Origin: Candidatus Poribacteria bacterium
GTDB lineage: Bacteria; Poribacteria; WGA-4E; PCPOR2b
Direction of reading: 5' to 3'
DNA length: 64,000 nucleotides
NCBI GenBank assembly: GCA_022822005.1
Contig: JAJECO010000062.1
Location: 62,001 to 126,000 of the forward strand
Made by a program: the position numbers and the translations under genes. Under the pieces are notes generated by a model that did not search any database, was not told where the DNA came from, and saw only the letters and a program-made list of their open reading frames with translations. Positions 33,381 through 41,975 of the stretch are shown here, piece by piece; the first letter of the stretch is position 1; each line of letters opens with the position of its first letter.

Positions 33381-34415
33381 ATGAGATTGATTCAGTTTCA
33401 GTTACCAGAAAAAGGGAGGCGCATCGGCTATATTGATGGCGGACACGTTATTGACTTGACCAGCGTCAATGCGGAGTGGACGCGAATCTATAACCTTTTC
33501 CTTGAAGCTCGTAGAAGCGGGAAGACCATTGATGCACACCTTGCAACGACTTCTACTGAGCCTGCAGATCGGGTGTTGTATAATCAACTGCTAGCCGGAC
33601 GGCAAGGAGATGCAAGCGGCTGGATCTTGCCCCCACTGGACCATCCGGACCCAGCCCACTGCACGGTGTCTGGAACAGGGCTAACGCATCTCGGCAGCAT
33701 GGAGGCACGTGACCAGATGCACACAATCGATGACACCGATGAGGGGACGAAGACAGACTCGCAAAAGATGTTTGAAATGGGATTAAGAGATGGCAAACCC
33801 GCGCCCGGTCAGCGTGGGATTCAGCCCGAATGGTTTTATAAAGGGAATGGAACAATCTTGCGGGGGCACAACGACTTTTTGGATATTCCGGACTTCTCAG
33901 AAGATGGTGGTGAGGAGCCGGAAATTGTGGGCTGCTACGTCATTGACGACGATGGGATTCCCTGTCGGCTCGGTTTTACAGTTGGCAACGAGTGGGCAGA
34001 CCATCCGATGGAGCGTGTGAATTATCTGTGGCTTGCTCTCTCGAAAATGCGTGTTTGTGCCGTTGGGCCTGAGTTAGTAACCGATGAATCGTTTGCGGAT
34101 ATTCACGGCAGTTGCCGCATCGTGCGGGAATCGGAGGAGATTTATCATTCCGGCGATCTACTCACAGGTGAGGCACACATGAGCCACACGCTTGCCAACC
34201 TCGAAGACCATCACTTTAAGTATCCCCACTTTCGGATCCCCGGCGATGTACATCTACACTACTTCGGAACTATGAAACTGTCTTTCCCAAACCGACCAAC
34301 CTATGAAACCGGGGATGAGGTCAAAATCCAATTTGATGGGATGGGCGCACCGCTCGTCAACTATGTCCGTCAGATTCCGGTATCAAAGACACCGGTTGGG
34401 GTGGAGAAGGGATAG
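33381..34415 (+). CDS. Fumarylacetoacetate-hydrolase family protein (AraD1/GguC-like)
   Basis: 344 residues. FAH-superfamily metal enzyme; the long GguC/AraD1 branch is recognisable from LTHLGSMEARDQMH, TDSQKMFEMGL, QPEWFYKGNGTILRG, DGGEEPEIVGCYVI, LGFTVGNEWADH, and GEAHMSHTLANLEDHHFKYPHFRIPGDVHLHYFGT. AraD1 dehydrates 2-keto-3-deoxy-L-arabonate, so a sugar-acid catabolic step is likely. The start is 4 nt after the cohesin-gene stop, with its SD inside that gene, so the two are translationally linked. It converges with the SUMF1-like gene. Confidence 0.85.
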   Translation: MRLIQFQLPEKGRRIGYIDGGHVIDLTSVNAEWTRIYNLFLEARRSGKTIDAHLATTSTEPADRVLYNQLLAGRQGDASGWILPPLDHPDPAHCTVSGTGLTHLGSMEARDQMHTIDDTDEGTKTDSQKMFEMGLRDGKPAPGQRGIQPEWFYKGNGTILRGHNDFLDIPDFSEDGGEEPEIVGCYVIDDDGIPCRLGFTVGNEWADHPMERVNYLWLALSKMRVCAVGPELVTDESFADIHGSCRIVRESEEIYHSGDLLTGEAHMSHTLANLEDHHFKYPHFRIPGDVHLHYFGTMKLSFPNRPTYETGDEVKIQFDGMGAPLVNYVRQIPVSKTPVGVEKG

Positions 34416-34470
34416 AACGTCGATTCGTCAGTCCATTGATACTGATGAGATTGGGTTTTAAGGCGATCCG

Positions 34471-35373
34471 TTATTGAGCGACACGAAACCCGATCACAAA
34501 TTCTGTGTACTCCTTACTGAAGAAATCGTAGCTTGTGCAGGTGCTGTATTCGTGGTTATAATACCACGCCCCTCCCTTGACCACGCGAAAGTGTGGTTCG
34601 TCTTCGTCGTACCATGTGCTTGTCCACTCCCACACATTCCCCAGCATATCGTAGCAACCGAAGGAGCTAATTCCCTCTGGGAAAGCACCCACAGGGGTTG
34701 TGCCGCCCGCCCCAAGCTCTACGGTATTGCAGCGCGGTTTGTCGATTTCATTTCCCCACGGAAATAGGCGTTCATCGTCACCGCGAACAGCCCGTTCCCA
34801 TTCCTCAAAGGCGGGCAACCGACAGCTCGTCCACCCCGCATACGCTTCTGCGTCCTCGCAACTCACCTCCACGATTGGGTGGTCCCCCTTCTTTTCGGGA
34901 TACGTTTCGTCCTCCCAAGATGGTGGGGACTGATGCCCTGTTGCCTGAATGAACTGTAGGTACTGCGCATTTGTTACCGGGTAGCGAGCCATTTGGAATC
35001 CTTCTACCCATAACGGCGTCAGTTCCTCGCCGATCAACACCTCCCCAGCGGGGATGTCAACCGTGCCCTCCAAGACCTGAAAAGCGGCGTCACAAACCCT
35101 TTGATCTGCGTGGTCAAGTGCATAACCGAGCGGCGAAATGACCTCCCCAATTGGCGGCGTCGTGAGTGGACGCATCTGCTCCCAACCCAGATTTGTCGCT
35201 AACAGTAGCCGTGCGGCGTCTGTTAAGGATTCCTCAAAGTGCCACGTCCAGTATTGTTTGAGCAGTCCCTTCAAAGCCTCCGGATCATCGTTTTGCGCGA
35301 GTGCTATTCTCGCTTTCCGCCGATCTGTTCCGTTTTGTTCACTGAGTGTCTTCAGACTTATCAATTCTGCCAA
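34471..35373 (-). CDS. SUMF1/EgtB/PvdO-type formylglycine-generating-enzyme-like protein
   Basis: 300 residues. Residues about 1-95 are helical; residues about 100-300 are an FGE-sulfatase (C-type-lectin-like) domain: VEGFQMARYPVTNAQYLQFIQATG, HPIVEVSCEDAEAYAGW, RLPAFEEWERAVRG, FPWGNEID, GCYDMLGNVWEWTSTWY, RVVKGGAWYY and a C-terminal IGFRVAQ. In true FGE a Cys pair near the C-terminus binds copper. Here one Cys is present in STCTSYDFF but the partner position and the usual GFRCA Cys are not Cys. I therefore doubt that it matures sulfatases; a non-catalytic or different oxidative role is possible. TTG start with AGGAAG upstream. Confidence 0.85.
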   Translation of the reverse strand: MAELISLKTLSEQNGTDRRKARIALAQNDDPEALKGLLKQYWTWHFEESLTDAARLLLATNLGWEQMRPLTTPPIGEVISPLGYALDHADQRVCDAAFQVLEGTVDIPAGEVLIGEELTPLWVEGFQMARYPVTNAQYLQFIQATGHQSPPSWEDETYPEKKGDHPIVEVSCEDAEAYAGWTSCRLPAFEEWERAVRGDDERLFPWGNEIDKPRCNTVELGAGGTTPVGAFPEGISSFGCYDMLGNVWEWTSTWYDEDEPHFRVVKGGAWYYNHEYSTCTSYDFFSKEYTEFVIGFRVAQ

Positions 35374-35405
35374 TGCACTTCCTACCTTCTTTAGGACTGT
35401 TTAGT

Positions 35406-35430
35406 GTCGGGATTTGGAAATCCCTCCTAC
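35406..35430. repeat. GTCGGGATTT...ATCCCTCCTAC palindrome
   Basis: Second copy of the hairpin seen at 12059-12090, with the same downstream tail (ctacaaaagaactaaatgccct). It lies between the E2 gene and the SUMF1-like gene. Confidence 0.55.
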
Positions 35431-35475
35431 AAAAGAACTAAATGCCCTGACGCTTTCTTAGGGTCCGAACACGTA

Positions 35476-36612
35476 TCACTCCAACGCTGATATATCTTCC
35501 AGCAGTTGCTTTAGCCGCCCCAGAAACTGTGCAGCGATTACGCCGTCAACGACCCGATGGTCGCATGACAATGTCAGTGCCATCCGCACTCCGGGCACTA
35601 CCTGCCCATCTTTGACCACAGGCTTCTCCGTGATTGCTCCAACGGCGAGAATCGCGGCTTCCGGTGCGTGGATAATGGCGTGAAAGGTCTCAATATCATA
35701 CATACCCAAGTTTGTGATGCTGAACCCCGCGCCCGAAGCATCGTCCGCCGAAAGTTTTCCAGAGCGCGCCCCATCGACCAGTGAACGCACGGTCTCGGCA
35801 ATCTCGGCAAGGGAGCGTTGGTCCGCATCGCGTATCACAGGCACAACCAGACCGTCCTCCACCGCGGTAATTAGCCCAACGTTCACGGCGTGAGGGATAG
35901 CAAACGCATCGCCCTCAATCTGCGCTCGCATCTGCGGAAACTCACGGAGTGCGAGTCCGGCTGCCTTGACCAAACAGTGGGTAACCGAGATACCCTCTGG
36001 ACGGTCATCCGAAAGTGACGCTGCATCTGCCTCCAATGTCAGGTAGAAATGCGGCGCATTTTGAAAGCTTTCTTGGGTCATCCGAGCGATGGCACGACGC
36101 ATCGAACTCATCGGCACCAATTCAATATCCGAATCAGCCAGACTGGCTTCAACTGCGCGCTCCACATCCCCGGTTGTTATCGCACCGCCGGGACCGCTGC
36201 CCGATAACTCTGTTAGGTCAATTCCATGCTCAGCTGCGAGCTTGCGAGCGGCGGGAGATGCCCGCACCCGTCCCGTTGCTGCACGACGGGGACGCGCAGA
36301 TGGAGTCGGAGCCGTACTGATCTGAGATGTTTCAGGCGTTATGGACGGAGTGTCTTCGACTTCGGGGATGGGTTCGTCCGCTTCACCGATGAAGCCCATT
36401 GTTACACCGACGGGTCGCTTTTCCCCTTCGTGGATGAGTATCTTGCGCAGGAGCCCCGACGCAGGTGCAGTAATCTCAATAGTTGTTTTTTCGGTCTCGA
36501 CCTCGCACAGGAGCTGCCCTTCCTCAACGCGGTCTCCTTCCGCGACACTCCAACCGATAACCGTTGACGCTTCACTGCTAAAACCTGATTTGGGGAGTAC
36601 AATTGGTGTCAT
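35476..36612 (-). CDS. 2-oxoacid dehydrogenase E2, dihydrolipoamide acyltransferase
   Basis: 378 residues with one lipoyl domain (lipoyl Lys in CEVETEKTTIEI, near residue 42), a Pro/Ala/Ser linker, a peripheral-subunit-binding domain (RASPAARKLAAEHGIDLTELSGSGPGGAITTGDVERA), and the catalytic domain ending with the active-site LSCDHRVVDGVIAAQFL. Transfers the acyl group from E1 to CoA. The start overlaps the E1-beta stop by 4 nt. The subunit layout (separate E1 alpha and beta, short E2) resembles acetoin or pyruvate dehydrogenase of the AcoABC type. No E3 gene in the window; E3 may be shared. Confidence 0.92.
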   Translation of the reverse strand: MTPIVLPKSGFSSEASTVIGWSVAEGDRVEEGQLLCEVETEKTTIEITAPASGLLRKILIHEGEKRPVGVTMGFIGEADEPIPEVEDTPSITPETSQISTAPTPSARPRRAATGRVRASPAARKLAAEHGIDLTELSGSGPGGAITTGDVERAVEASLADSDIELVPMSSMRRAIARMTQESFQNAPHFYLTLEADAASLSDDRPEGISVTHCLVKAAGLALREFPQMRAQIEGDAFAIPHAVNVGLITAVEDGLVVPVIRDADQRSLAEIAETVRSLVDGARSGKLSADDASGAGFSITNLGMYDIETFHAIIHAPEAAILAVGAITEKPVVKDGQVVPGVRMALTLSCDHRVVDGVIAAQFLGRLKQLLEDISALE

Positions 36613-37631
36613 ACGGACACTACCTCCTGAATTGCTGCCACTACCCGTTCTTGCGAGGGGATATAGGCGTTCTCCAGCGTGGGACTGAAGGGAACAGGCG
36701 TGTGGGGCGCGGTGATGCGCTTGATTGGCGCCTCAAGGCTAAAGAACGCCTCGTCCGCTGCGAGTGCTGCGATATCCGTGGCGAGACTGCACCGTGGGGT
36801 GTCCTCATCGACGATCACGAGTCGCCCTGTTTTCTCCACCGAATCCAGAATCGTTTCACCGTCCAACGGACTGAGCGTCCGTGGATCGATGACCTCAACG
36901 CTGACCCCCTCGGCTTCAAGTATCTCCGCCGCAGACAGTGCTACGTTGACCATCTTCGCGATGGCAACAACAGTTACATCGTCACCCTCACGTCTAATCT
37001 CCGCCACCCCCAAGGGAACGGTGTAAGGTTCTTCAGGCACGGGTCCCTTTTCACCCAACAGTGTCTTGTGTTCGAGGAAAAACACGGGATCATCGTCCCG
37101 AATAGCGGAGATCATCAACCCTTTGGCATCGTAGGGCGTGGTGGGGATGACCACCTTCAAGCCGGGGATGTGTGTGAAGATGGAATAGAGGCTCTGTGAG
37201 TGCTGCGCTGCCGCGTTCACCCCTGCGCCAATCAGTGCACGAACGACCATCGGCACCTTTGCCTTGCCGCCAAACATGTAACGCAGTTTCGCTCCCTGAT
37301 TGTAAATTTGATCCATTGGGATCCCAAAGAAATCGATGAACATCAACGCAGCGATGGGGCGCAGCCCTGTTGCTGCGGCACCGACAGCTGCTCCGATGAA
37401 GCCAGCCTCGCTAATCGGCGTGTCACGTACCCGATTGTGTCCGAACTTACCTACCAATCCGCGGGTGATGCCCATCGGTCCGCCCCAAGAATCCTCGGCA
37501 CCCGGCTCGTCCGACCCAGCACCGCCAACGATGTCTTCGCCCATGATAATAACTGAAGCGTCGCGTTCCATCTCCTGATGGAGTGCCTCACGGATAGCCA
37601 ACCCAAGGCTCATTGTACGTTCTTCACCCAT
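36609..37631 (-). CDS. 2-oxoacid dehydrogenase E1 component, beta subunit (AcoB/PdhB-like)
   Basis: 340 residues. Transketolase-like pyrimidine-binding domain (IIMGEDIVGGAGS, RDTPISEAGFIGAAVGAAATGLRPI, MFIDFFGIPMDQIYNQGAKLRYM, AAQHSQSLYSIFTHIPGLKVVIP) and a C-terminal transketolase domain (VEVIDPRTLSPLDGETILDSV, RLVIVDED). It forms the alpha2-beta2 E1 that decarboxylates the substrate on thiamine diphosphate. Its ATG overlaps the E1-alpha stop by 1 nt, so the three subunits are translationally coupled. Confidence 0.93.
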   Translation of the reverse strand: MGEERTMSLGLAIREALHQEMERDASVIIMGEDIVGGAGSDEPGAEDSWGGPMGITRGLVGKFGHNRVRDTPISEAGFIGAAVGAAATGLRPIAALMFIDFFGIPMDQIYNQGAKLRYMFGGKAKVPMVVRALIGAGVNAAAQHSQSLYSIFTHIPGLKVVIPTTPYDAKGLMISAIRDDDPVFFLEHKTLLGEKGPVPEEPYTVPLGVAEIRREGDDVTVVAIAKMVNVALSAAEILEAEGVSVEVIDPRTLSPLDGETILDSVEKTGRLVIVDEDTPRCSLATDIAALAADEAFFSLEAPIKRITAPHTPVPFSPTLENAYIPSQERVVAAIQEVVSV

Positions 37632-38611
37632 TATATCGCCTCCTCATAATTAACATAAACATCAGTTGTTACCTCGCTCGCATCGGGGAAGGGACTGTTT
37701 GCCGCAAACTCGACAGATGCTTCAATGGCATCGGCGACCTGTGCATCGATAGCATCCAGTTCATCAGCCTCCAGCAACCCTTGTTCGGTGACACGGTCCC
37801 GGAAACGTTGGATCGCACAATGTTTGGTCCGATACTCCTCGATTTCTTCCCTCGACCGATATCCTTGTGTATCACCTTCATAGTGACCATAAAAACGGTA
37901 GGTCTGGCACTCCAACAGTGTGGGACCTTCTCCCGCCCGTGCCCTGTCGATCGCTGCACCTGTTGTTTCGTAGACGTCGAAGAGATCCAAGCCATCGACA
38001 GTAACGCCGGGGATGCCGTAGGATTGGGCACGTGCGGCGATGTCACCGCCAGCCGACGCGTACTTCACGCTGGTGGATTGGGCGTATCGGTTATTTTCCA
38101 CAACGAATATAGCAGGGAGTTTCCAGATAGCTGCCAAGTTCAAGCCCTCGTGGAATGTGCCCTCATTAGCACCGCCATCGCCGAAGAAACTGACAGCAAC
38201 CGCTCCGGTGCCCTGCACTTGTGCTGTGAGCGCTGCCCCACAAGCCAGCGGGACGCCGCCGCCGACAATACCGTTTGCACCGAGCATACCTCGGTTAATA
38301 TCGGCGATGTGCATGGAACCGCCCTTACCTTTGCAGGCACCGGTGGCGCGTCCGTACAATTCAGCCATCATCTCATTGACGCCGACCCCTTTGGCAATGC
38401 AGTGACCGTGCCCACGGTGGGTACTGGTGATGCTATCGGCATCGGATAGGTGGGCGCAGACACCGACCGCCACCGCTTCCTCTCCTGCGTATAGGTGCAC
38501 GAAGCCCGGAATCCGCCCGGCGGCGTATTCGTCGTGCACTCTGTCCTCAAACTTACGGATGGTGACCATCCGTTCGTAGATTTCCAGTAGTTTATCTCTT
38601 GGAATTTCCAT
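37631..38611 (-). CDS. 2-oxoacid dehydrogenase E1 component, alpha subunit (AcoA/PdhA-like)
   Basis: 326 residues from ATG 38611, which has GGAGG about 7 nt upstream; codons before it run into a CCCGA-type palindrome. Thiamine-diphosphate motif SFFGDGGANEGTFHEGLNLAAIWKLPAIFVVENN, GFVHLYAGEEAVAVG, STHRGHGHCIAKG, and GGSMHIADINRGMLGANGIVGGGVPLA, which are typical of acetoin/pyruvate dehydrogenase E1 alpha. Preceded on the same strand by two SDR genes and a PhyH gene, so a catabolic pathway producing a 2-oxoacid or acetoin-like diketone is a reasonable inference. Confidence 0.93.
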   Translation of the reverse strand: MEIPRDKLLEIYERMVTIRKFEDRVHDEYAAGRIPGFVHLYAGEEAVAVGVCAHLSDADSITSTHRGHGHCIAKGVGVNEMMAELYGRATGACKGKGGSMHIADINRGMLGANGIVGGGVPLACGAALTAQVQGTGAVAVSFFGDGGANEGTFHEGLNLAAIWKLPAIFVVENNRYAQSTSVKYASAGGDIAARAQSYGIPGVTVDGLDLFDVYETTGAAIDRARAGEGPTLLECQTYRFYGHYEGDTQGYRSREEIEEYRTKHCAIQRFRDRVTEQGLLEADELDAIDAQVADAIEASVEFAANSPFPDASEVTTDVYVNYEEAI

Positions 38612-38621
38612 AGGAATCCTC

Positions 38622-39650
38622 CGTTCCGATTTCATCGAGAATCCCGAGTGTCGGGAATTTCATCGGGATTCAAAGCAACTTAATTTGTGTGGTCAACCCA
38701 TCGCTGAACCACCGGCGACGTTGATAGCGAGTCCCGTGAGATAATCGGACTCGGACGACGCGAGAAAAGCCGCCGTTCTTGCCACATCTTCCCCTGTGGC
38801 AACCCGTCCCAAGGGAACCCTCGAATCGCGTTGCCTCATCGCCTCATCGTGCCGCCCACTTGCCCGCCACTCTTCGCCGGATATATCTTCTGACGATAGG
38901 GCGGCAGCTATATAACTCCATCGCTCGGTGTCGACAACACCGGGACAGATGGCATTCACGTTGATATGGTGTGATGCTAATTCTTGTGCCAAGGCTTGCG
39001 TAAAACCGATTACTCCGAATTTGGAAGCGGCATACGCTGCGAAACGTGCCGAGCCTTGTCTGCCTGATACCGAGGACATGGTAATAATCTTTCCACCGCC
39101 ACCGCGGTCTATCATATGTCGAGCAACCGCTCTACAGCAGAGAAAGGTCCCTTTGAGGTTGATATTGTGCACGTCATCCCATGCCTCTTCCTCCAGTTCA
39201 ACCACCGGCACACGGTCGGGACCCGGACGTGAACCGGCGTTGCACACGAAGATATCGATTTGCCCGAACTGCTCAACGCCTTCATCTACCAGCGCGTCCA
39301 CCTGATTGGCGTTAGATACATCCGCTAAGATGGTCACCGCTTGTCGCCCCATCCCCTCAATTTCACGAACAACGGAAGGGGCTCCCTCCCAATCGCTTGA
39401 GACATGGGCATAAGGATTGCTGACAACATCACTGACAATGACATCAGCCCCCTCCTTAGCGAGCCGTGTGGCGATCGCACGACCGATGCCGTGTTCACCG
39501 CCTGCACCCGTTATTAGGGCGACTTTTCCGTTAAGGTTATACATATAATTTTTCCTCGTTCCGATTTCATTGAGAATCCCGAGTATCGGGAATTTCATCG
39601 GGATTCAAAGTAACTTAATTTGTGTTGTCAACCCATCGCTAAACCACCGG
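38622..39650. repeat. Tandem gene duplication with duplicated flank
   Basis: The sequences 38622-38703 and 39555-39650 are near copies (ccgttccgatttcat, the CCCGAGTRTCGGG hairpin, aacttaatttgtgt, then the 3' end of an SDR gene). With the two SDR coding regions they define a direct duplication with a period of about 930 bp covering 38622-40509. Confidence 0.8.
38693..39544 (-). CDS. SDR family oxidoreductase, tandem copy a
   Basis: 283 residues from ATG 39544 (GAGG upstream; longer forms read into the repeat). Classical SDR: cofactor loop ALITGAGGEHGIGRAIA, FVCNAGSRPG (NAG), catalytic Ser in ITMSSVSGRQG and Tyr/Lys in YAASKFG, then CPGVVDTER and a C-terminal VAGGSA. Cytoplasmic NAD(P)-dependent dehydrogenase. 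It is about 90% identical by eye to copy b, immediately upstream. Substrate unknown. Confidence 0.9.
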   Translation of the reverse strand: MYNLNGKVALITGAGGEHGIGRAIATRLAKEGADVIVSDVVSNPYAHVSSDWEGAPSVVREIEGMGRQAVTILADVSNANQVDALVDEGVEQFGQIDIFVCNAGSRPGPDRVPVVELEEEAWDDVHNINLKGTFLCCRAVARHMIDRGGGGKIITMSSVSGRQGSARFAAYAASKFGVIGFTQALAQELASHHINVNAICPGVVDTERWSYIAAALSSEDISGEEWRASGRHDEAMRQRDSRVPLGRVATGEDVARTAAFLASSESDYLTGLAINVAGGSAMG

Positions 39651-40509
39651 CGACGTTGATAGCGAGACCCGTGAGGTAATCGGATTCGGACGACGCGAGG
39701 AAAGCCGCCGTGTTTGCCACATCTTCGCCTACGCCAACCCGCCCGATGGGCACCTCCGAATTGCGTTGTTTCATCGCTTCAGCATGTCGTCCACTTGTCC
39801 GCCACTCTTCACCGGAGATGGTTTCAGACGACATGGCAGCCGCTATGTAACTCACCCGCTCGGTATCAATAATGCCGGGACAGATGGCATTCACGTTGAT
39901 ATGGTGAGGTGCCAGTTCTTGTGCCAAGGCTTGGGTGAAGCCGATCACTCCAAATTTAGAGGCGGCATACGCTGCGTGACGTGCTGAACCCTGTCTGCCC
40001 ACAACGGAAGACATGGTAATGATTTTTCCACCGCCACCGCGGTTTGTCATATGTCGAGCGACCGCTCTGCAACAGAGAAAGGTCCCTTTGAGGTTGATAT
40101 TGTGCACATCATCCCACGCATCTTCTTCCAGTTCAATCACCGGCACACGGTCAGGACCCGGCCGTGAACCGGCATTGCACACGAAGATGTCAATATGTCC
40201 GAACCGCTCAACGCCCTCATTTATCAGCGTGTCCACTTGATCAGCATCGGATACATCTGCTAAGATAACCGCTGCCTGTTGTCCTAACGCCTCAATTTCA
40301 CGGACGACAGAAGGGGTACCCTCCCAACCGCTTGTCCCCCCCTTATTCCCCCCGCCAGCGGGGGGAAAAGGGGGGTAGGGATTGCTGACAACGTCACTCA
40401 CAACGACATCCGCACCCTCCTTGGCGAGCCGTGTGGCGATCGCACGACCGATGCCGTATTCACCGCCCGCACCCGTTACCAAGGCAACTTTTCCGTTAAG
40501 ACTGTACAT
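39628..40509 (-). CDS. SDR family oxidoreductase, tandem copy b, with in-frame repeat insertion
   Basis: 293 residues. Same motifs as copy a (ALVTGAGGEYGIGRAIA, FVCNAGSRPG, ITMSSVVGRQG, YAASKFG, CPGIIDTER). Between SNPY and GWEG it has about 10 extra residues (PPFPPAGGGNKGGTSG in place of AHVSSD), encoded by a C/G-run palindrome at 40336-40375. The insertion lies in the loop after beta-2, near the adenosine-ribose part of the cofactor site, so activity may survive. The gene heads the duplication and probably shares a transcript with the E1/E2 genes. Confidence 0.9.
   Translation of the reverse strand: MYSLNGKVALVTGAGGEYGIGRAIATRLAKEGADVVVSDVVSNPYPPFPPAGGGNKGGTSGWEGTPSVVREIEALGQQAAVILADVSDADQVDTLINEGVERFGHIDIFVCNAGSRPGPDRVPVIELEEDAWDDVHNINLKGTFLCCRAVARHMTNRGGGGKIITMSSVVGRQGSARHAAYAASKFGVIGFTQALAQELAPHHINVNAICPGIIDTERVSYIAAAMSSETISGEEWRTSGRHAEAMKQRNSEVPIGRVGVGEDVANTAAFLASSESDYLTGLAINVAGGLAMG
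40336..40375. repeat. C-run/G-run palindrome inside SDR copy b
   Basis: CCCCCC-ttatt-CCCCCCGC-cag-CGGGGGG-aaaa-GGGGGG. It is absent from the paralogous position of copy a (near 39400) and related to the cccccttatcaggggg intergenic palindromes near 28.57 and 51.42 kb. It adds 30 nt and keeps the frame. Confidence 0.75.
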
Positions 40510-40745
40510 ATAATTTTCCTGCTGCTAACCGACTTTGTGGTTCATCAGATTTCCTGACGGCTCCGATAGATCGGAGTCCTCGGAACGGGACAAGGAAACG
40601 TATAGCCTTCCCCACTATCACGCAAACTCCCATGACCCCTGCGCTGCACGCACCGGATTGCCGTTGCCGACAGGCACCTTGCCAACGGGGTTATGCTGGT
40701 ATTCGTCCACACCGCGCACGAGGTAACTCTCAAACGTGGGAAGGC

Positions 40746-41609
40746 TTACTCTCCCTCTCGGCGGGGGCGCACTAAGGTGTTGCCATCCGCTTCGATCAAG
40801 GGTCGATGGTAAATATAGGGTGGTTCTAACACTGCCTGTTGGGCTTCGGTCAGTTCGGAGACCCACTCCGGCATGTTTGCTTCATAATAGCCACCGTGAT
40901 AGTGGAGGTACTTGGGGGTATAGCGGTAGAGCGCGGTGCGTCTCTCACCCTTGCCATTCCACGGAAGGGTGCCGTGTGTAGTGGCTTCGTTGAAGATTAC
41001 TAGATCGCCAGCCGAAACGGGAATGTGATGCACAATTTCTCGGTTAGCTTCCCACAACAGGATGTCTTCGGGACACGGTAAATTCGCTTTGTGGCTGCCC
41101 GGTATGACGCACAGACCGCCGTCGCCGGGGTTCACATCGGTCATGTAAAACTGGCAGTTAATCAGACCGCAGCGCATTCTGCCGTTTTGGTAGGCGTAGA
41201 ATCGGGACCCGTTGAACGTTACGTTGCCATCGCCGTGAAGTGCCAACCCTTCCGCACCGACTGTGGAGGTCAGTATGTCGGGGGTATGGTCCAACTTCCA
41301 CCCGCGGCCCAGTAAGGTATTGAGATAAGGGATAAGCTTGGGATGGGCTAATAGATCGCGAAAGGGTTGACACCAAGGATGCTCCCACGTCAACATGCCG
41401 CTGATATGACCTCGGAGGTGCGTTCCTTCCAACTCTGGACCAACTGCGCGACTGGTGTGTTCACCGTGTTTGTCCTGGTTAGCATCGATAGCCTCGTTCA
41501 GGTGTTTCACCTCGTCGGTCAAGAGCAAGCCTCTGACGACGATAAATCCCTGTAGATCGAATAGGTATTTTTCTCGCTCACTCATTGTGGGGAACTGTTC
41601 TGTGCTCAT
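40746..41609 (-). CDS. Phytanoyl-CoA dioxygenase family protein (2)
   Basis: 287 residues from ATG 41609 (GAGGCGG upstream). Fe(II)/2-oxoglutarate oxygenase: HxD in ALHGDGNVTF, distal His in ATTHGTLPWNGKGERRTALYRY with the 2-oxoglutarate Arg. Also has FDLQGFIVVRGLL and GDGGLCVIPGSHK, typical of PhyH. First gene of the minus-strand cluster leading to two SDRs and the E1/E2 genes, behind a consensus-like promoter. The 236 nt between its stop and the next gene contain a possible coding remnant. Confidence 0.9.
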   Translation of the reverse strand: MSTEQFPTMSEREKYLFDLQGFIVVRGLLLTDEVKHLNEAIDANQDKHGEHTSRAVGPELEGTHLRGHISGMLTWEHPWCQPFRDLLAHPKLIPYLNTLLGRGWKLDHTPDILTSTVGAEGLALHGDGNVTFNGSRFYAYQNGRMRCGLINCQFYMTDVNPGDGGLCVIPGSHKANLPCPEDILLWEANREIVHHIPVSAGDLVIFNEATTHGTLPWNGKGERRTALYRYTPKYLHYHGGYYEANMPEWVSELTEAQQAVLEPPYIYHRPLIEADGNTLVRPRREGE

Positions 41610-41697
41610 CGTTACCGCCTCTCGTTTGGTGTGTGAATTTGTGAAATCCAAGGCCGTCAAAGACACCAAGCGGTGCCGTTATCACCATAGGAGAATT

Positions 41698-41726
41698 ACT
41701 ATATCACTGCCTATTAATCGGGTCAA
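41698..41726 (-). promoter_or_regulatory. Promoter of the PhyH-SDR-SDR-E1/E2 cluster
   Basis: Minus strand TTGACC (41726-41721), 17-nt spacer, TATAGT (41703-41698). The predicted start near 41691 is about 80 nt before the PhyH ATG. Confidence 0.6.
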
Positions 41727-41846
41727 GCGAAAACCGAGCGTGATGAAAGCGCTACTACAAACAGCGGGGCAAGATGCCCCGCCTACCGGGTGGAGATAGA
41801 ACGTGCACGGAAAACCAAATAGCCGTAGAGACGACGAAGTTTTCTG

Positions 41847-41875
41847 TTGACGCTACGATAGGGGCGTGATATAAG
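41847..41875 (+). promoter_or_regulatory. Promoter of the LLM oxidoreductase gene
   Basis: TTGACG (41847-41852), 17-nt spacer, TATAAG (41870-41875). The predicted start near 41882 is about 94 nt before the ATG. Confidence 0.6.
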
Positions 41876-41975
41876 AATAGGAATGTGTCCCTACACCCCA
41901 AAAGACTAGTGGACATCCTACCTTTAACGGAACGAATATGGTCAGGATTGCGCCTAACCGCAAGGAGACTTCCTC

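Larger units (their letters stand above)
41610..41975. other. Divergent promoter region between PhyH and LLM genes
   Basis: No gene. Holds a minus-strand promoter (41698-41726), a GCGGGGC-aagat-GCCCCGC hairpin (41764-41782) with a flanking gcgctactacaaac phrase that recurs at about 60610, and a plus-strand promoter (41847-41875). Confidence 0.7.

Noticed and set aside
37613-38449. 278-codon plus-strand open frame over the E1-alpha gene
   Set aside because: Antisense shadow; the minus strand carries the complete thiamine-diphosphate E1-alpha protein.
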